Part shown: piece after piece, positions 1 through 7,290 of the stretch
Position numbering within the stretch: the first letter of the stretch is position 1
Layout of the letters: every line of letters starts with the position of its first letter
NCBI GenBank assembly: GCA_021297895.1
Contig: JAJTHN010000023.1
Coordinates: forward strand, 1 to 33,985
DNA: 33,985 bases
From: Phycisphaeraceae bacterium
GTDB lineage: Bacteria > Planctomycetota > Phycisphaerae > Phycisphaerales > UBA1924
Reading direction: 5' to 3'
The notes under the pieces: model-generated
Database searches by the model: none
The model's input: the letters and a program-made list of their open reading frames with translations, nothing else
Told to the model about the DNA's origin: nothing
Program-made: the position numbers and the translations under genes

Positions 1-1
1 G

Positions 2-2515
2 CAGGACTTCACCGGCGTGCCCTGCGTCGTTGACCTTGCAGCCATGCGCGAAGCCATGAAGGCCCTCGGCGGCGACCCCTCGGCCATCAACCCACTGGTT
101 CCCTGCGATCTGGTCATTGATCACAGTGTTCAGGTCGACGCCTTCGGCGCTGGCGAAGGCGGCAAGACGGCCCTGACGATCAACTCCGAGAAGGAGTTCG
201 AGCGCAACAACGAACGCTACGAGTTCCTCAAGTGGGGCCAGAAGAGCCTGAGCAACTTCCGCTGCGTGCCCCCCGCCACCGGCATCGTGCATCAGGTCAA
301 CCTTGAGTACCTCTCTCCCGGCGTGCTGAGCAAGCAGGTCGACGGGGCCACGATCGTCTACCCGGACTCCTGCGTCGGCACCGACAGCCACACCACCATG
401 ATCAACGGCTTGGGCGTGGTCGGCTGGGGTGTCGGCGGGATCGAGGCCGAGGCCGTCATGCTCGGCCAGCCGTACTTCATGCTGCCGCCGGAGGTCATCG
501 GCTTCAAGCTCACCGGCAAGCTCCCCGAGGGCACCACCGCGACCGACCTGGTCCTCACCGTCACGCAGATGCTGCGCAAGAAGGGCGTGGTCGAGAAGTT
601 CGTCGAGTTCTACGGCCCCGGTCTGGCCGCGCTGAGCATCCCTGACCGCGCCACGATCGCGAACATGGCGCCGGAGTACGGTGCGACGATGGGCTTCTTC
701 CCGATGGATGAGCAGACCATCGCGTACATGAAGTTCACGGGCCGCGCTGAGCAGGCCGCGCTGACCGAGGCATACGCCAAGGCGAACAACCTCTGGTGGG
801 ACGCGAGCCAGCCCGACCCGATCTTCACCGACACGATGGAGCTCGACCTGTCCACCGTTCAACCGTCGCTGGCCGGCCCCAAGCGTCCGCAGGATCGTGT
901 GGACCTCAAGAACGTCAAGGCCGAGTTCCTCAAGAGCCTCGGCGCTCCGATGGGCAACTCCGGCTTCGGTCTCCCGGCCGACAAGATCTTCGGCGCCTTC
1001 GGCAACATCACCTGCCGCAGCGGCAAGCCCCGCACGCTCACGCACGGCGCGGTGGTGATCGCGGCGATCACGTCGTGCACGAACACGAGCAACCCCGATG
1101 TGCTCATCGCCGCGGGGCTGGTCGCCCGCAAGGCCCGCGCCCTGGGCCTGCGTCAGCGTTCGTGGGTCAAGACGAGCCTCGCGCCCGGCTCTCGCGTGGT
1201 GACGGACTATCTCGACAAGGCCGGTCTGACCGCGGACCTGGACGCGCTGGGCTTCCAGACCGTCGGGTACGGCTGCACGACGTGCATCGGCAACTCCGGA
1301 CCGCTGCCGGAGGCCATCGAGGCCGCGATCAAGGAGGGCGACTTCATCGCCGCGTCGGTGCTTTCGGGCAACCGCAACTTTGAGGGCCGCGTGCACCCGG
1401 CGGTGAAGGCCAACTACCTGGCCAGCCCGCCGCTGGTGGTTGCGTACGTGATCGCCGGCAGCGTCGCGATTGACCTGGCCACCGAGCCCCTTGCCACGAC
1501 CGCCGAAGGCAAGCCCGTCTTCCTCAAGGACATCTGGCCGACGCAGGCCGAGGTGCAGGCCGTCAAGGCCCAGTGCCTGAGCCCCGAGCAGTTCAAGAGC
1601 CAGTACGCCAAGGTGTTCACCGCCAACGAGACGTGGAACAAGGTGCCCGTCACGGGCGGCGAGCTCTACGCCTGGAACGACAAGAGCACGTACATCCAGC
1701 ACCCGCCGTACTTCGCGGGCATGAGCGCGACGCCGGCGCAGGGCGCGATGCCCGGCATCACCGGCGCCCGCGTGCTCATCAGCGTCGGCGACAGCGTCAC
1801 GACCGACCACATCTCCCCCGCGGGCGACATCGCCGAGAAGAGCCCCGCCGGCGAGTATCTCAAGACCCTCGGCGTGCCGCGGACCATGTTCAACAGCTAC
1901 GGCAGCCGGCGCGGCAACGACCGCGTCATGACCCGCGGCACCTTCGCCAACGTGCGCGTCAAGAACGCTCTGGCGGTCGATGAGTCCGGCAAGGTCCGCG
2001 AGGGCTGGTGGACCCGCGACTTCACGCGCGATGGCGGCCCGCTGGAGACGATCTTCAACGCCTCGACCAACTACAAGAAGGCCGGCACACCGCTGGTCGT
2101 GCTGGCGGGCAAGGACTACGGCATGGGCTCCAGCCGCGACTGGGCCGCCAAGGGCACGATGCTCCTGGGTGTCAAGGCCGTCATCGCCGAGAGCTTCGAG
2201 CGCATCCACCGCTCGAACCTTGTCGGCATGGGCGTGCTGCCGCTGACGTTCAAGCCGGGCCAGACGGCCGCGACGCTGGGCATCTGCCCGACGGACATCT
2301 TCGACATCGAGCTGCCGGCGGAGTTCGCGCCCCGGTGCGAGGTGCGCGTCACAGCGCACATCACCCAGGGTGAGAAGAAGGGCCAGAAGGTCACCTTCTC
2401 GGCGCTCTGCCGCCTGGACAGCGCCGTCGAGATCGGCTACTACCGCAACGGCGGCATCCTCCAGACCGTGCTGCGCAAGCTGCTCAACGAGAGCCGCCAG
2501 CCGCAGCACGCCTGA
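2..2515 (+). CDS. acnA: Aconitate hydratase, 5' end outside window
   Basis: Converts citrate to isocitrate via cis-aconitate in the TCA cycle, using a [4Fe-4S] cluster in the cytoplasm. The reading frame is open from base 2 ([16 protein letters not shown]), which in AcnA-type enzymes lies roughly 90 residues from the N-terminus, so the true start is upstream of the window. The three cluster cysteines are visible in [11 protein letters not shown] and [14 protein letters not shown]. Also present are [25 protein letters not shown] and [16 protein letters not shown] (substrate binding and swivel domain), and the C-terminal [18 protein letters not shown]. The frame is uninterrupted and ends at TGA. 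hutI follows 54 bases later on the same strand. The length and motif order fit the monomeric AcnA/IRP type rather than AcnB. Confidence 0.97.
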   Translation, partial: QDFTGVPCVVDLAAMREAMKALGGDPSAINPLVPCDLVIDHSVQVDAFGAGEGGKTALTINSEKEFERNNERYEFLKWGQKSLSNFRCVPPATGIVHQVNLEYLSPGVLSKQVDGATIVYPDSCVGTDSHTTMINGLGVVGWGVGGIEAEAVMLGQPYFMLPPEVIGFKLTGKLPEGTTATDLVLTVTQMLRKKGVVEKFVEFYGPGLAALSIPDRATIANMAPEYGATMGFFPMDEQTIAYMKFTGRAEQAALTEAYAKANNLWWDASQPDPIFTDTMELDLSTVQPSLAGPKRPQDRVDLKNVKAEFLKSLGAPMGNSGFGLPADKIFGAFGNITCRSGKPRTLTHGAVVIAAITSCTNTSNPDVLIAAGLVARKARALGLRQRSWVKTSLAPGSRVVTDYLDKAGLTADLDALGFQTVGYGCTTCIGNSGPLPEAIEAAIKEGDFIAASVLSGNRNFEGRVHPAVKANYLASPPLVVAYVIAGSVAIDLATEPLATTAEGKPVFLKDIWPTQAEVQAVKAQCLSPEQFKSQYAKVFTANETWNKVPVTGGELYAWNDKSTYIQHPPYFAGMSATPAQGAMPGITGARVLISVGDSVTTDHISPAGDIAEKSPAGEYLKTLGVPRTMFNSYGSRRGNDRVMTRGTFANVRVKNALAVDESGKVREGWWTRDFTRDGGPLETIFNASTNYKKAGTPLVVLAGKDYGMGSSRDWAAKGTMLLGVKAVIAESFERIHRSNLVGMGVLPLTFKPGQTAATLGICPTDIFDIELPAEFAPRCEVRVTAHITQGEKKGQKVTFSALCRLDSAVEIGYYRNGGILQTVLRKLLNESRQPQHA

Positions 2516-2552
2516 GCAGCACCACCACCGGCGGCACGTCCGGCGGGACAAC

Positions 2553-2558
2553 AGGAGG
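2553..2558 (+). promoter_or_regulatory. Shine-Dalgarno site that sets the hutI start
   Basis: AGGAGG, 11 bases before GTG 2570. It favours the GTG start over the in-frame ATG at 2576. The site lies in the 54-base gap after acnA, so the two genes may be cotranscribed. Confidence 0.65.
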
Positions 2559-2569
2559 CGAAAGACCGC

Positions 2570-3991
2570 GTGTCGATGGACCTGCAGATCATCAACGCGC
2601 GCCTCGTCACGCCGACTTCGCCCGCGAAGATCGGCTCGCCATGGCCCGCTCGCGCCGCACGCGGCGCGCAGATGGGCACGCTGCGCATCATCGACCGGGC
2701 GACTATCCGCATCCGCGATGGTCGGATCGTCGACATCGCTCAGGCCGCGGCCCGCTCCCGGGACGGCGCTGACGATAACGTCGGCCCGGGCGACGCGCCA
2801 AGCATGCTGCCGCCATCGCCCGGACAGCCCTCGCCCGCACCTCACGCACTTGCACCTCATTCACCCCCCGGGCCAACGACGCCTCGAACCATCGACGCCG
2901 CGGGGCGAGCGGTGGTTCCGGGCTTCGTCGACTGCCACACCCACGCGCTCTGGGCGGGCTCCCGGCTGGATGAATGGGATCTCAAGCGGTCGGGCGCGAC
3001 GTACCAGCAGATCATGGCCGCCGGCGGCGGGATCATGAGCACCGTGCGCGCTGTCCGCAGCGCCAGCCCCGAGCAACTGACCGCGAACGTGCGGGCCAAC
3101 CTCGACCGCATGCTCGCCGCGGGCTCGACGAGCATCGAGGTCAAGGGCGGCTACGGCCTGGACCTTGCGACCGAGCTGAAGATACTCCGGGCCATCCGTG
3201 CCGCGGCGGAGGGGTTCGCGGGTACGGTCGTGCCCACCGCGCTGCTGGGCCACGCGATCGATGATGCCGATCCCAACTTTGTGGATCGCACGATTCGCCA
3301 AACCCTCCCCGCCATCGCGGCGGAGTTCCCCGGCATCGCGGTCGATGCGTTCATCGAGAAGGGCGCGTGGAGCGTCGAGCAGGCGTGCGAACTGTTCGAG
3401 CGTGCCGCGGCTTTGGGGTTGCCGATCCGCATGCACACGGACCAGTTCACGAGCCTGGGCATGATCGGGCGGGCGGTCTCGATGGGCGCGCGATCGTGCG
3501 ACCATCTCGAGGCCGCGAGCGATGCGGACCTGGCGCTGCTGGCCTCCAGCCCGGCCTCCAGCCCGTGCGCGGGGGTGATGCTCCCGGCCTGCGGGTTTCA
3601 TCTCGATGGCCGCTACGCCCGCGGGCGACGATTCGTTGATGCCGGCGGGGGCGCGGGAGCCGGGGGGGCCGGGGGGGCCGCTCAGGCAGGCGGCCTGCTG
3701 GCGATCGCCAGCAACTACAATCCCGGCTCGGCACCCTGCGGCTCGATGGCGATGATCCAGGCGCTGGCCGTGCGTCACCTGGGCCTGAGCCCCGCCGAGG
3801 CCCTGACGGCCGCGACGCTGAACCCCGCGGCGATCCTCAACCTCCCCGACCGGGGCACGATCGAGCCAGGGGCCCGGGCGGACCTGCTGATCCTGCACGC
3901 GGCGGATGAGCGGATGATCTCCTGGGAGGCGGGCCTGTCGCCGGTGGCGATGGTGATCGCCGGGGGCAGACCGGTCCCGAGCCTCGGGTGA
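2570..3991 (+). CDS. hutI: Imidazolonepropionase (histidine degradation)
   Basis: Amidohydrolase that opens imidazolone-5-propionate to N-formimino-L-glutamate in histidine catabolism. The GTG at 2570 is chosen because AGGAGG at 2553-2558 sits 11 bases upstream; the ATG at 2576 would be 17 bases away. The metal-binding HTH is at residues 123-125 (FVDCHTHALWAGSR), followed by the family motifs GGGIMSTVRA, GGYGLD, RMHTDQFTSLG and DHLEAASDADLALL. Two low-complexity stretches are unusual: a Pro/Ser-rich segment of about 35 residues before the HTH, and a Gly/Ala run (encoded near 3645-3690) before the active-site loop. That loop reads ASNYNPGSAP, whereas the family normally has ATDxNPG, so the usual metal-binding Asp is Asn here. 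No other hut gene is in the window. Confidence 0.92.
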   Translation: MSMDLQIINARLVTPTSPAKIGSPWPARAARGAQMGTLRIIDRATIRIRDGRIVDIAQAAARSRDGADDNVGPGDAPSMLPPSPGQPSPAPHALAPHSPPGPTTPRTIDAAGRAVVPGFVDCHTHALWAGSRLDEWDLKRSGATYQQIMAAGGGIMSTVRAVRSASPEQLTANVRANLDRMLAAGSTSIEVKGGYGLDLATELKILRAIRAAAEGFAGTVVPTALLGHAIDDADPNFVDRTIRQTLPAIAAEFPGIAVDAFIEKGAWSVEQACELFERAAALGLPIRMHTDQFTSLGMIGRAVSMGARSCDHLEAASDADLALLASSPASSPCAGVMLPACGFHLDGRYARGRRFVDAGGGAGAGGAGGAAQAGGLLAIASNYNPGSAPCGSMAMIQALAVRHLGLSPAEALTAATLNPAAILNLPDRGTIEPGARADLLILHAADERMISWEAGLSPVAMVIAGGRPVPSLG

Positions 3992-4159
3992 TCGAGGGTG
4001 AGAGCGCTCGACCCGGGGCCCGGGCGGCGGGCGCGATGGATTTTCGGGCGTTGCCGCGGCTCCAAGCCCCCCGCAGATGGCGATGATCCGGTATGCTCCG
4101 GACCCGGTCCGCTCATCGGCCCCCACCGTCGGCCCCCACCGGCGGCCCCCGTCCCCGCT

Positions 4160-4201
4160 CCCGTTCCCGTTCCCGTTCCCGTTCCCGTTCCCGTTCCCGT
4201 T
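4160..4201 (+). repeat. Hexanucleotide microsatellite (CCCGTT)x7
   Basis: Seven uninterrupted CCCGTT units lie 51 bases upstream of the argF ATG, in an otherwise C-rich gap (3992-4251). The flanks (GTCCCCGCTC, CCCCCAGCCC) are of similar composition. Because the unit is 6 bases long, copy-number change would move promoter elements relative to the gene but would not shift a reading frame. I see no convincing promoter or terminator in the rest of this gap. Confidence 0.9.
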
Positions 4202-4251
4202 CCCCCAGCCCCCGCCCCCGCCCCCCACCCTTCACACCCGCCACACCGCCC

Positions 4252-5418
4252 ATGCCCAAGAAGACCTCTTCCAGCCGCCGTTCAACCGACGCCCCGGGGA
4301 CCAAGGCCCGCACCGCCAAGGCCCGCACGGACAAGCCTCGCACCGAGCAGCCTCGCACCCCCGCGGCCCGTCCCCCCGCGGCCCGCACCCCCGCGGCTCG
4401 CCCGGCCGCGAAGGCCGCCGGCGCATCGCGCGCTGGCGCCTCGGTTCCGGCCCTGACCCTGTCGCGTCCGGACTTTTTGGCGGTCGCGGCGCTCTCGATC
4501 GACGATGTGCACAACATCCTGCGCACCGCCGCGGCGATCAAGGCCGCACGCGGGGCGAACGTCGCCGATCGCCTGTCCGGCCGCGCGGTGGCGATGATCT
4601 TCGAGAAGGCCTCGCTGCGCACGCGCATGTCGTTCGAGGTCGGCATCGCCCGCATGGGCGGGCACCCGATCTTCTACGACCTTGGCGCCTCGGGCGACCG
4701 CATCGGCCTGCGCGAGAGCGTGCGGGACTTTGCCCGCAACATGGAACGCTTCGTCGACATGATCATCGCGCGGGTGTACTCGCAGGCGATCCTCGAGGAG
4801 GTCGCCGATGAGGCCCGCATCCCGGTGATCAACGCCCTGAGCGACGACCACCACCCCTGCCAGGGCCTGGCCGATGCGCTGACGATCACCGAGAAGTTCG
4901 GCACCATCCGCGGCACGCGGGTCTGCTACATCGGCGATGGCAACAACGTCTGCGTCTCGCTGCTGGAATCCTGCTGCAAACTCGGCGGCCACGTGACGAT
5001 CATCTGCCCGGAGGGATACACGCCGCCGGCCGAGCTCATCGCCCGCGCGCAGGCCGATGCGGACCTGACGGGCGGCTCGATCACCGTGACGGCCGATGCC
5101 CGAGCCGTCCGCGGCCAGCAGGTGGTGTACACCGACTGCTGGGTGAGCATGCACCACGCCGCGCCCGCGGGCCACGCCCCCGATGCCGGCGGCGGCGACC
5201 CGGCCAGCCGCGTGGCCGCGTTCGCGGCGTATCAGGTCAACGATGAGCTCATGGACCTGGCCGATACCCGAGCGATCTTCATGCACTGCCTCCCCGCCCA
5301 CCGCGGCGAAGAGGTCACCGACTCGGTGATCGACGGCCGCCAGAGCGCCGTCTACGACCAGGCCGAGAACCGCCGCTGGGCCCAAATGGCGGTGATGCTC
5401 GGCCTGCTCAAGGCGTGA
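4252..5418 (+). CDS. argF: Ornithine carbamoyltransferase with N-terminal basic tail
   Basis: Makes citrulline from ornithine and carbamoyl phosphate in arginine biosynthesis. The 388 residues include the carbamoyl-phosphate motif SLRTR (121-125; STRTR in many homologues), DDHHPCQGLADALT near 200, and HCLPAHRGEEVTDSVI near 345. The OTCase core starts around residue 68 (LTLSRPDFLAVAALS). Before it is a tail of about 65 residues rich in Lys, Arg, Ala, Pro and Thr with repeated KART, PRT and PAAR units, which most ArgF proteins lack. The ATG at 4252 is the only ATG in the frame close to the core apart from starts inside the microsatellite region. No Shine-Dalgarno is visible before it, so the start is less certain than the function. 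A start inside the tail cannot be excluded. Confidence 0.93.
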   Translation: MPKKTSSSRRSTDAPGTKARTAKARTDKPRTEQPRTPAARPPAARTPAARPAAKAAGASRAGASVPALTLSRPDFLAVAALSIDDVHNILRTAAAIKAARGANVADRLSGRAVAMIFEKASLRTRMSFEVGIARMGGHPIFYDLGASGDRIGLRESVRDFARNMERFVDMIIARVYSQAILEEVADEARIPVINALSDDHHPCQGLADALTITEKFGTIRGTRVCYIGDGNNVCVSLLESCCKLGGHVTIICPEGYTPPAELIARAQADADLTGGSITVTADARAVRGQQVVYTDCWVSMHHAAPAGHAPDAGGGDPASRVAAFAAYQVNDELMDLADTRAIFMHCLPAHRGEEVTDSVIDGRQSAVYDQAENRRWAQMAVMLGLLKA

Positions 5419-5436
5419 GCCCATCCGAGCCCCGGC

Positions 5437-5465
5437 GGGGGTGGGGTGGGGTGGGGCGGGGTGGG
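5437..5465 (+). other. G-run with quadruplex potential after argF
   Basis: Five runs of four or more G separated by single bases (GGGGG-T-GGGG-T-GGGG-T-GGGG-C-GGGG-T-GGG) begin 19 bases after the argF stop, on the coding strand. Such a run can form a G-quadruplex in the transcript or the displaced strand. No ordinary stem-loop terminator with a T-tract follows argF, so this may mark the transcript end, but that is inference. Confidence 0.55.
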
Positions 5466-5469
5466 AGTG

Positions 5470-5556
5470 GCGCAGTGGCAGAGTGGCAGAGTGGCGCAGT
5501 GGCAAAGGGCACAGGGCAAAGGGGCAAAAGGGCAAAGGGCAAACCGGCAAAGCACC
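5470..5556 (+). repeat. Degenerate short tandem repeats (AGTGGC.. then GGCAAA..)
   Basis: Four copies of an 8-9 base AGTGGCAG/AGTGGCGC unit are followed by five or more copies of a 7-8 base GGGCAAA/GGGGCAAA unit. The stretch is purine-rich on the + strand. No plausible start site or recognisable protein is encoded. Confidence 0.7.
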
Positions 5557-5566
5557 AAATCCGAAA

Positions 5567-5621
5567 GCACCTCCCCCGTTTCCAAACGGGGGAGGTGCCG
5601 AGTCCTCGAGGCGGAGGGGGC
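5567..5621 (+). repeat. Dispersed palindromic element, copy 1
   Basis: A perfect 15-bp inverted repeat (arms 5567-5581 and 5584-5598, two-base loop) is followed by CGAGTCCTCGAGGCGGAGGGG. A related element in the opposite orientation is at 12041-12100. Aligned after reverse-complementing, the two share CCCCTCCGCC, a CGGCACCTCCCCC block and the hairpin core with GGGGGAGG. This is a REP- or MITE-like intergenic element; the family name is unknown to me. Confidence 0.7.
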
Positions 5622-5672
5622 GACTCTTCGACCCAAAGGGGGCCCCGCCCCCCCGCCCCCGGCCCCCTCCGA

Positions 5673-5705
5673 TTTGAACTTTTCCCCATTTGAACTTTGA
5701 ACTTT
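5673..5705 (+). repeat. TTTGAACTTT direct repeats
   Basis: TTTGAACTTT occurs at 5673-5682, 5689-5698 and 5696-5705, the last two overlapping by three bases. This forms a locally AT-rich patch in a G+C-rich gap. No gene is associated with it. Confidence 0.6.
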
Positions 5706-5754
5706 CGCGGCGCATCGCCGCGCGTTCCCCCCCGTTCCCCGCGCAATCCCCGCG

Positions 5755-5777
5755 CGATCGCGAACACGATCGCGAAC
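5755..5777 (+). repeat. CGATCGCGAAC direct repeat pair
   Basis: Two perfect 11-base copies of CGATCGCGAAC start 12 bases apart (5755 and 5767). It is a short intergenic repeat of unknown role. Confidence 0.5.
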
Positions 5778-5825
5778 GTTCGACCCCTGATCCGCCCAAA
5801 ATCGACACAAAACCGAACACCAGAC

Positions 5826-5849
5826 GACCAAAAATTCCCAATTTTGGTC
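5826..5849 (+). other. AT-rich hairpin beside the 21-bp array
   Basis: GACC/GGTC outer arms and AAAATT/AATTTT inner arms pair with one bulged A and a CCC loop, giving 10 paired bases. Its right arm runs directly into the first inverted unit of the 21-bp array at 5847. It is one of the most AT-rich spots in the neighbourhood. No T-tract follows, so it is not a typical terminator. Confidence 0.5.
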
Positions 5850-6075
5850 CACAAGTCCGCGCCGCGCGTCCACAAGACGCCGTCTTGTGGACGCGTGACG
5901 GCATTTTGTGGACGCGCGGCGCCGTCTTGTGGACGCGCGGCGGCATTTTGTGGACGCGTGGAGCCGTCCCGTGGACGCGTGACGGCATCTTGTGGACGCG
6001 CGGAGCCAATCCGTGGACGCGCGGCGTCGTCTTGTGGACGCGTGACGCCGACGTGTGGACGCGTGGCGGCGTGAT
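5847..6075 (+). repeat. 21-bp phased array of GTGGAC units (11 copies)
   Basis: Nine direct units begin with GTGGACGCG at 5887, 5908, 5929, 5950, 5971, 5992, 6013, 6034 and 6055, exactly 21 bases apart. The other 12 bases of each unit vary. Two inverted units (GTCCACAAG) precede them at 5847 and 5868, also 21 bases apart. Where the orientation flips, a perfect 15-bp inverted repeat surrounds a single central C (5867-5897). TGTGGAC is intact in nine of the eleven units. There are no unique spacers, so this is not a CRISPR. Both strands stay open across it only because 21 is a multiple of three. No start codon with a ribosome site leads into it. Confidence 0.9.
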
Positions 6076-6325
6076 GACGACCCCTGAGGCGACCCCCACG
6101 CCCCCTCCGCACCCCCATCGGCGGCACCAAGCCCCCACGTGTTCACCATCAGTTCGGCCCGCCGCGACCGCCCTCGTACTCCCCGCGGCCGCAGCACACA
6201 CACCCCCCGCCCCGCGCGGCCGAACGCCCGAGAACACCGCCCCCCCCCAGTCCGCGCGCGTCGCCCGCTCCCCCTCCTTTTTTGAGACCTGAGACTCGCG
6301 CTTCGCGCGTGAATTTCTACCGCCG
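6076..6325. other. Non-coding gap, nothing recognised
   Basis: C-rich sequence downstream of the HNH gene (which runs on the - strand) and after the 21-bp array. It contains short C runs and one small stem (CGCGC-TTC-GCGCG near 6297) without a T-tract on either side. I see no gene, promoter or convincing terminator. Confidence 0.5.
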
Positions 6326-7177
6326 TCACGCCACAAAGACCTTGCGCCTGTGATACTCCAGCATCTCCGCCGTGGGCGCGAAGCGCTCGGGCATCGTGAT
6401 CGGTGCCCCGGCGCGGCTCTCGAACATCTCCTTGTAGATCGGAGCGGGCACTTCGGCCTTTAGCCGCTTGGAGACCCGCAGCGAGAAGTCGCCCGCCAGC
6501 GTGATGAGCCCGCGATCAAGCGCCGCGTCGTGCAGCGCGTTGAGGCACAGTCCGTTGCGAGGATCGAGCCGCAGGGCCGGGTCGGCGGCCCATGGCACGA
6601 TGTGGCTGGCCCGCAGCATCGCGGCGCTGCTGATCCCCGTGATGCAACACCGCCCATCGTGCGCCGCCATCACCGCGGCACGGAAGAACGCCTGCCCTCG
6701 CCGCTGCGCCGCTTCGCGGAGAACCTCCGTCGGCCCGCTGGGCGCGGTGTGCCGCTCCGCCGCCTCCACGTGCTCCGATGCCCCCTCCGACCCCACGCCC
6801 GCCAACACTCCGACGTCCCCGCGCCCCTCTTCATCCTGCCTCCCAGTTGAGCCCTGCATCTGGAGTTCTGCGCCTTCCCACTCGGCCCGCGCCACCGCGT
6901 TGGCGGCCAGCACGTCCCATCGGCCGTAGAACTCCGCCCATACCTCCCGGTCCGCCGCCGACGTGTTCCCCATCCCGCCGACGCCGCGGCCGCGGAGTTC
7001 AGGGTCCAGACTCGCAAAGTTGACAAGCTTCAGCGCAACCGCCGACGGCGTCCGGCCGATCACACCCGCAACAGCCACCACTGCCGGATTCCGCGAATGC
7101 ATCTTGCCGAAAGGAATCTGGCAGTACAGCGCCAGCGTCCGCACAAGTTGGTCCCGGTTCCATGCGCGTCGTTCCAT
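6326..7177 (-). CDS. HNH endonuclease (HNH_2 type)
   Basis: 283-residue protein with a C-terminal HNH nuclease module. GRCCITG (176-181) is followed by RASHIVPW with H192, then NGLCLNALHDAALDRGLITL with N208 and H216. This is the pattern of the HNH_2 family often annotated as putative restriction endonuclease. The N-terminal 60 residues (YCQIPFGKMHSRNP, GRTPSAVALKLVNFASLDP) form a helical segment commonly attached to this nuclease type. The middle (about 100-155) is acidic, low in hydrophobics and probably flexible. It is the last of six - strand genes in the accessory block and starts 113 bases after the HD gene stop. No methyltransferase is next to it, so a classical restriction-modification pair is not supported. 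A DNA-cutting defence or element-maintenance role is inference. Confidence 0.85.
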   Translation of the reverse strand: MERRAWNRDQLVRTLALYCQIPFGKMHSRNPAVVAVAGVIGRTPSAVALKLVNFASLDPELRGRGVGGMGNTSAADREVWAEFYGRWDVLAANAVARAEWEGAELQMQGSTGRQDEEGRGDVGVLAGVGSEGASEHVEAAERHTAPSGPTEVLREAAQRRGQAFFRAAVMAAHDGRCCITGISSAAMLRASHIVPWAADPALRLDPRNGLCLNALHDAALDRGLITLAGDFSLRVSKRLKAEVPAPIYKEMFESRAGAPITMPERFAPTAEMLEYHRRKVFVA

Positions 7178-7290
7178 CGGGCAATGGTATCGCGGCGGGG
7201 AGGGAATGCGCAGAGCGCAAGTCGCAAGCCTCGAATCGACAACTCAAGGCACGGAACACGCGCCGACAAAGCACGTCCAGCCAAGCTCCC

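Noticed and set aside
2861-4228. 455-residue - strand frame opposite hutI
   Set aside because: Antisense shadow caused by high GC; low-complexity product with poly-Gly/Asn from the microsatellite.
5847-6075. CRISPR array
   Set aside because: Units are 21 bases end to end with no separate spacers, orientation switches, and no cas genes are near.
5690-6292. Heptad-repeat protein (WTRG... units) read from the 21-bp array
   Set aside because: A 21-bp period gives heptads in any frame. There is no ribosome site and flanking sequence does not look coding; both strands give equally regular peptides.
6290-6310. Terminator after the HNH gene (CGCGC-TTC-GCGCG stem)
   Set aside because: Short stem, and the sequence following on the - strand is A-rich rather than T-rich.
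4282-6336. 684-residue open frame on the - strand
   Set aside because: It is antisense to argF and crosses the repeat array. The composition-driven Ala/Arg/His-rich product has no recognisable domain, and argF is clearly real.
7178-7290. Small gene between HD and HNH genes
   Set aside because: No start with a ribosome site and no recognisable protein in 113 bases.
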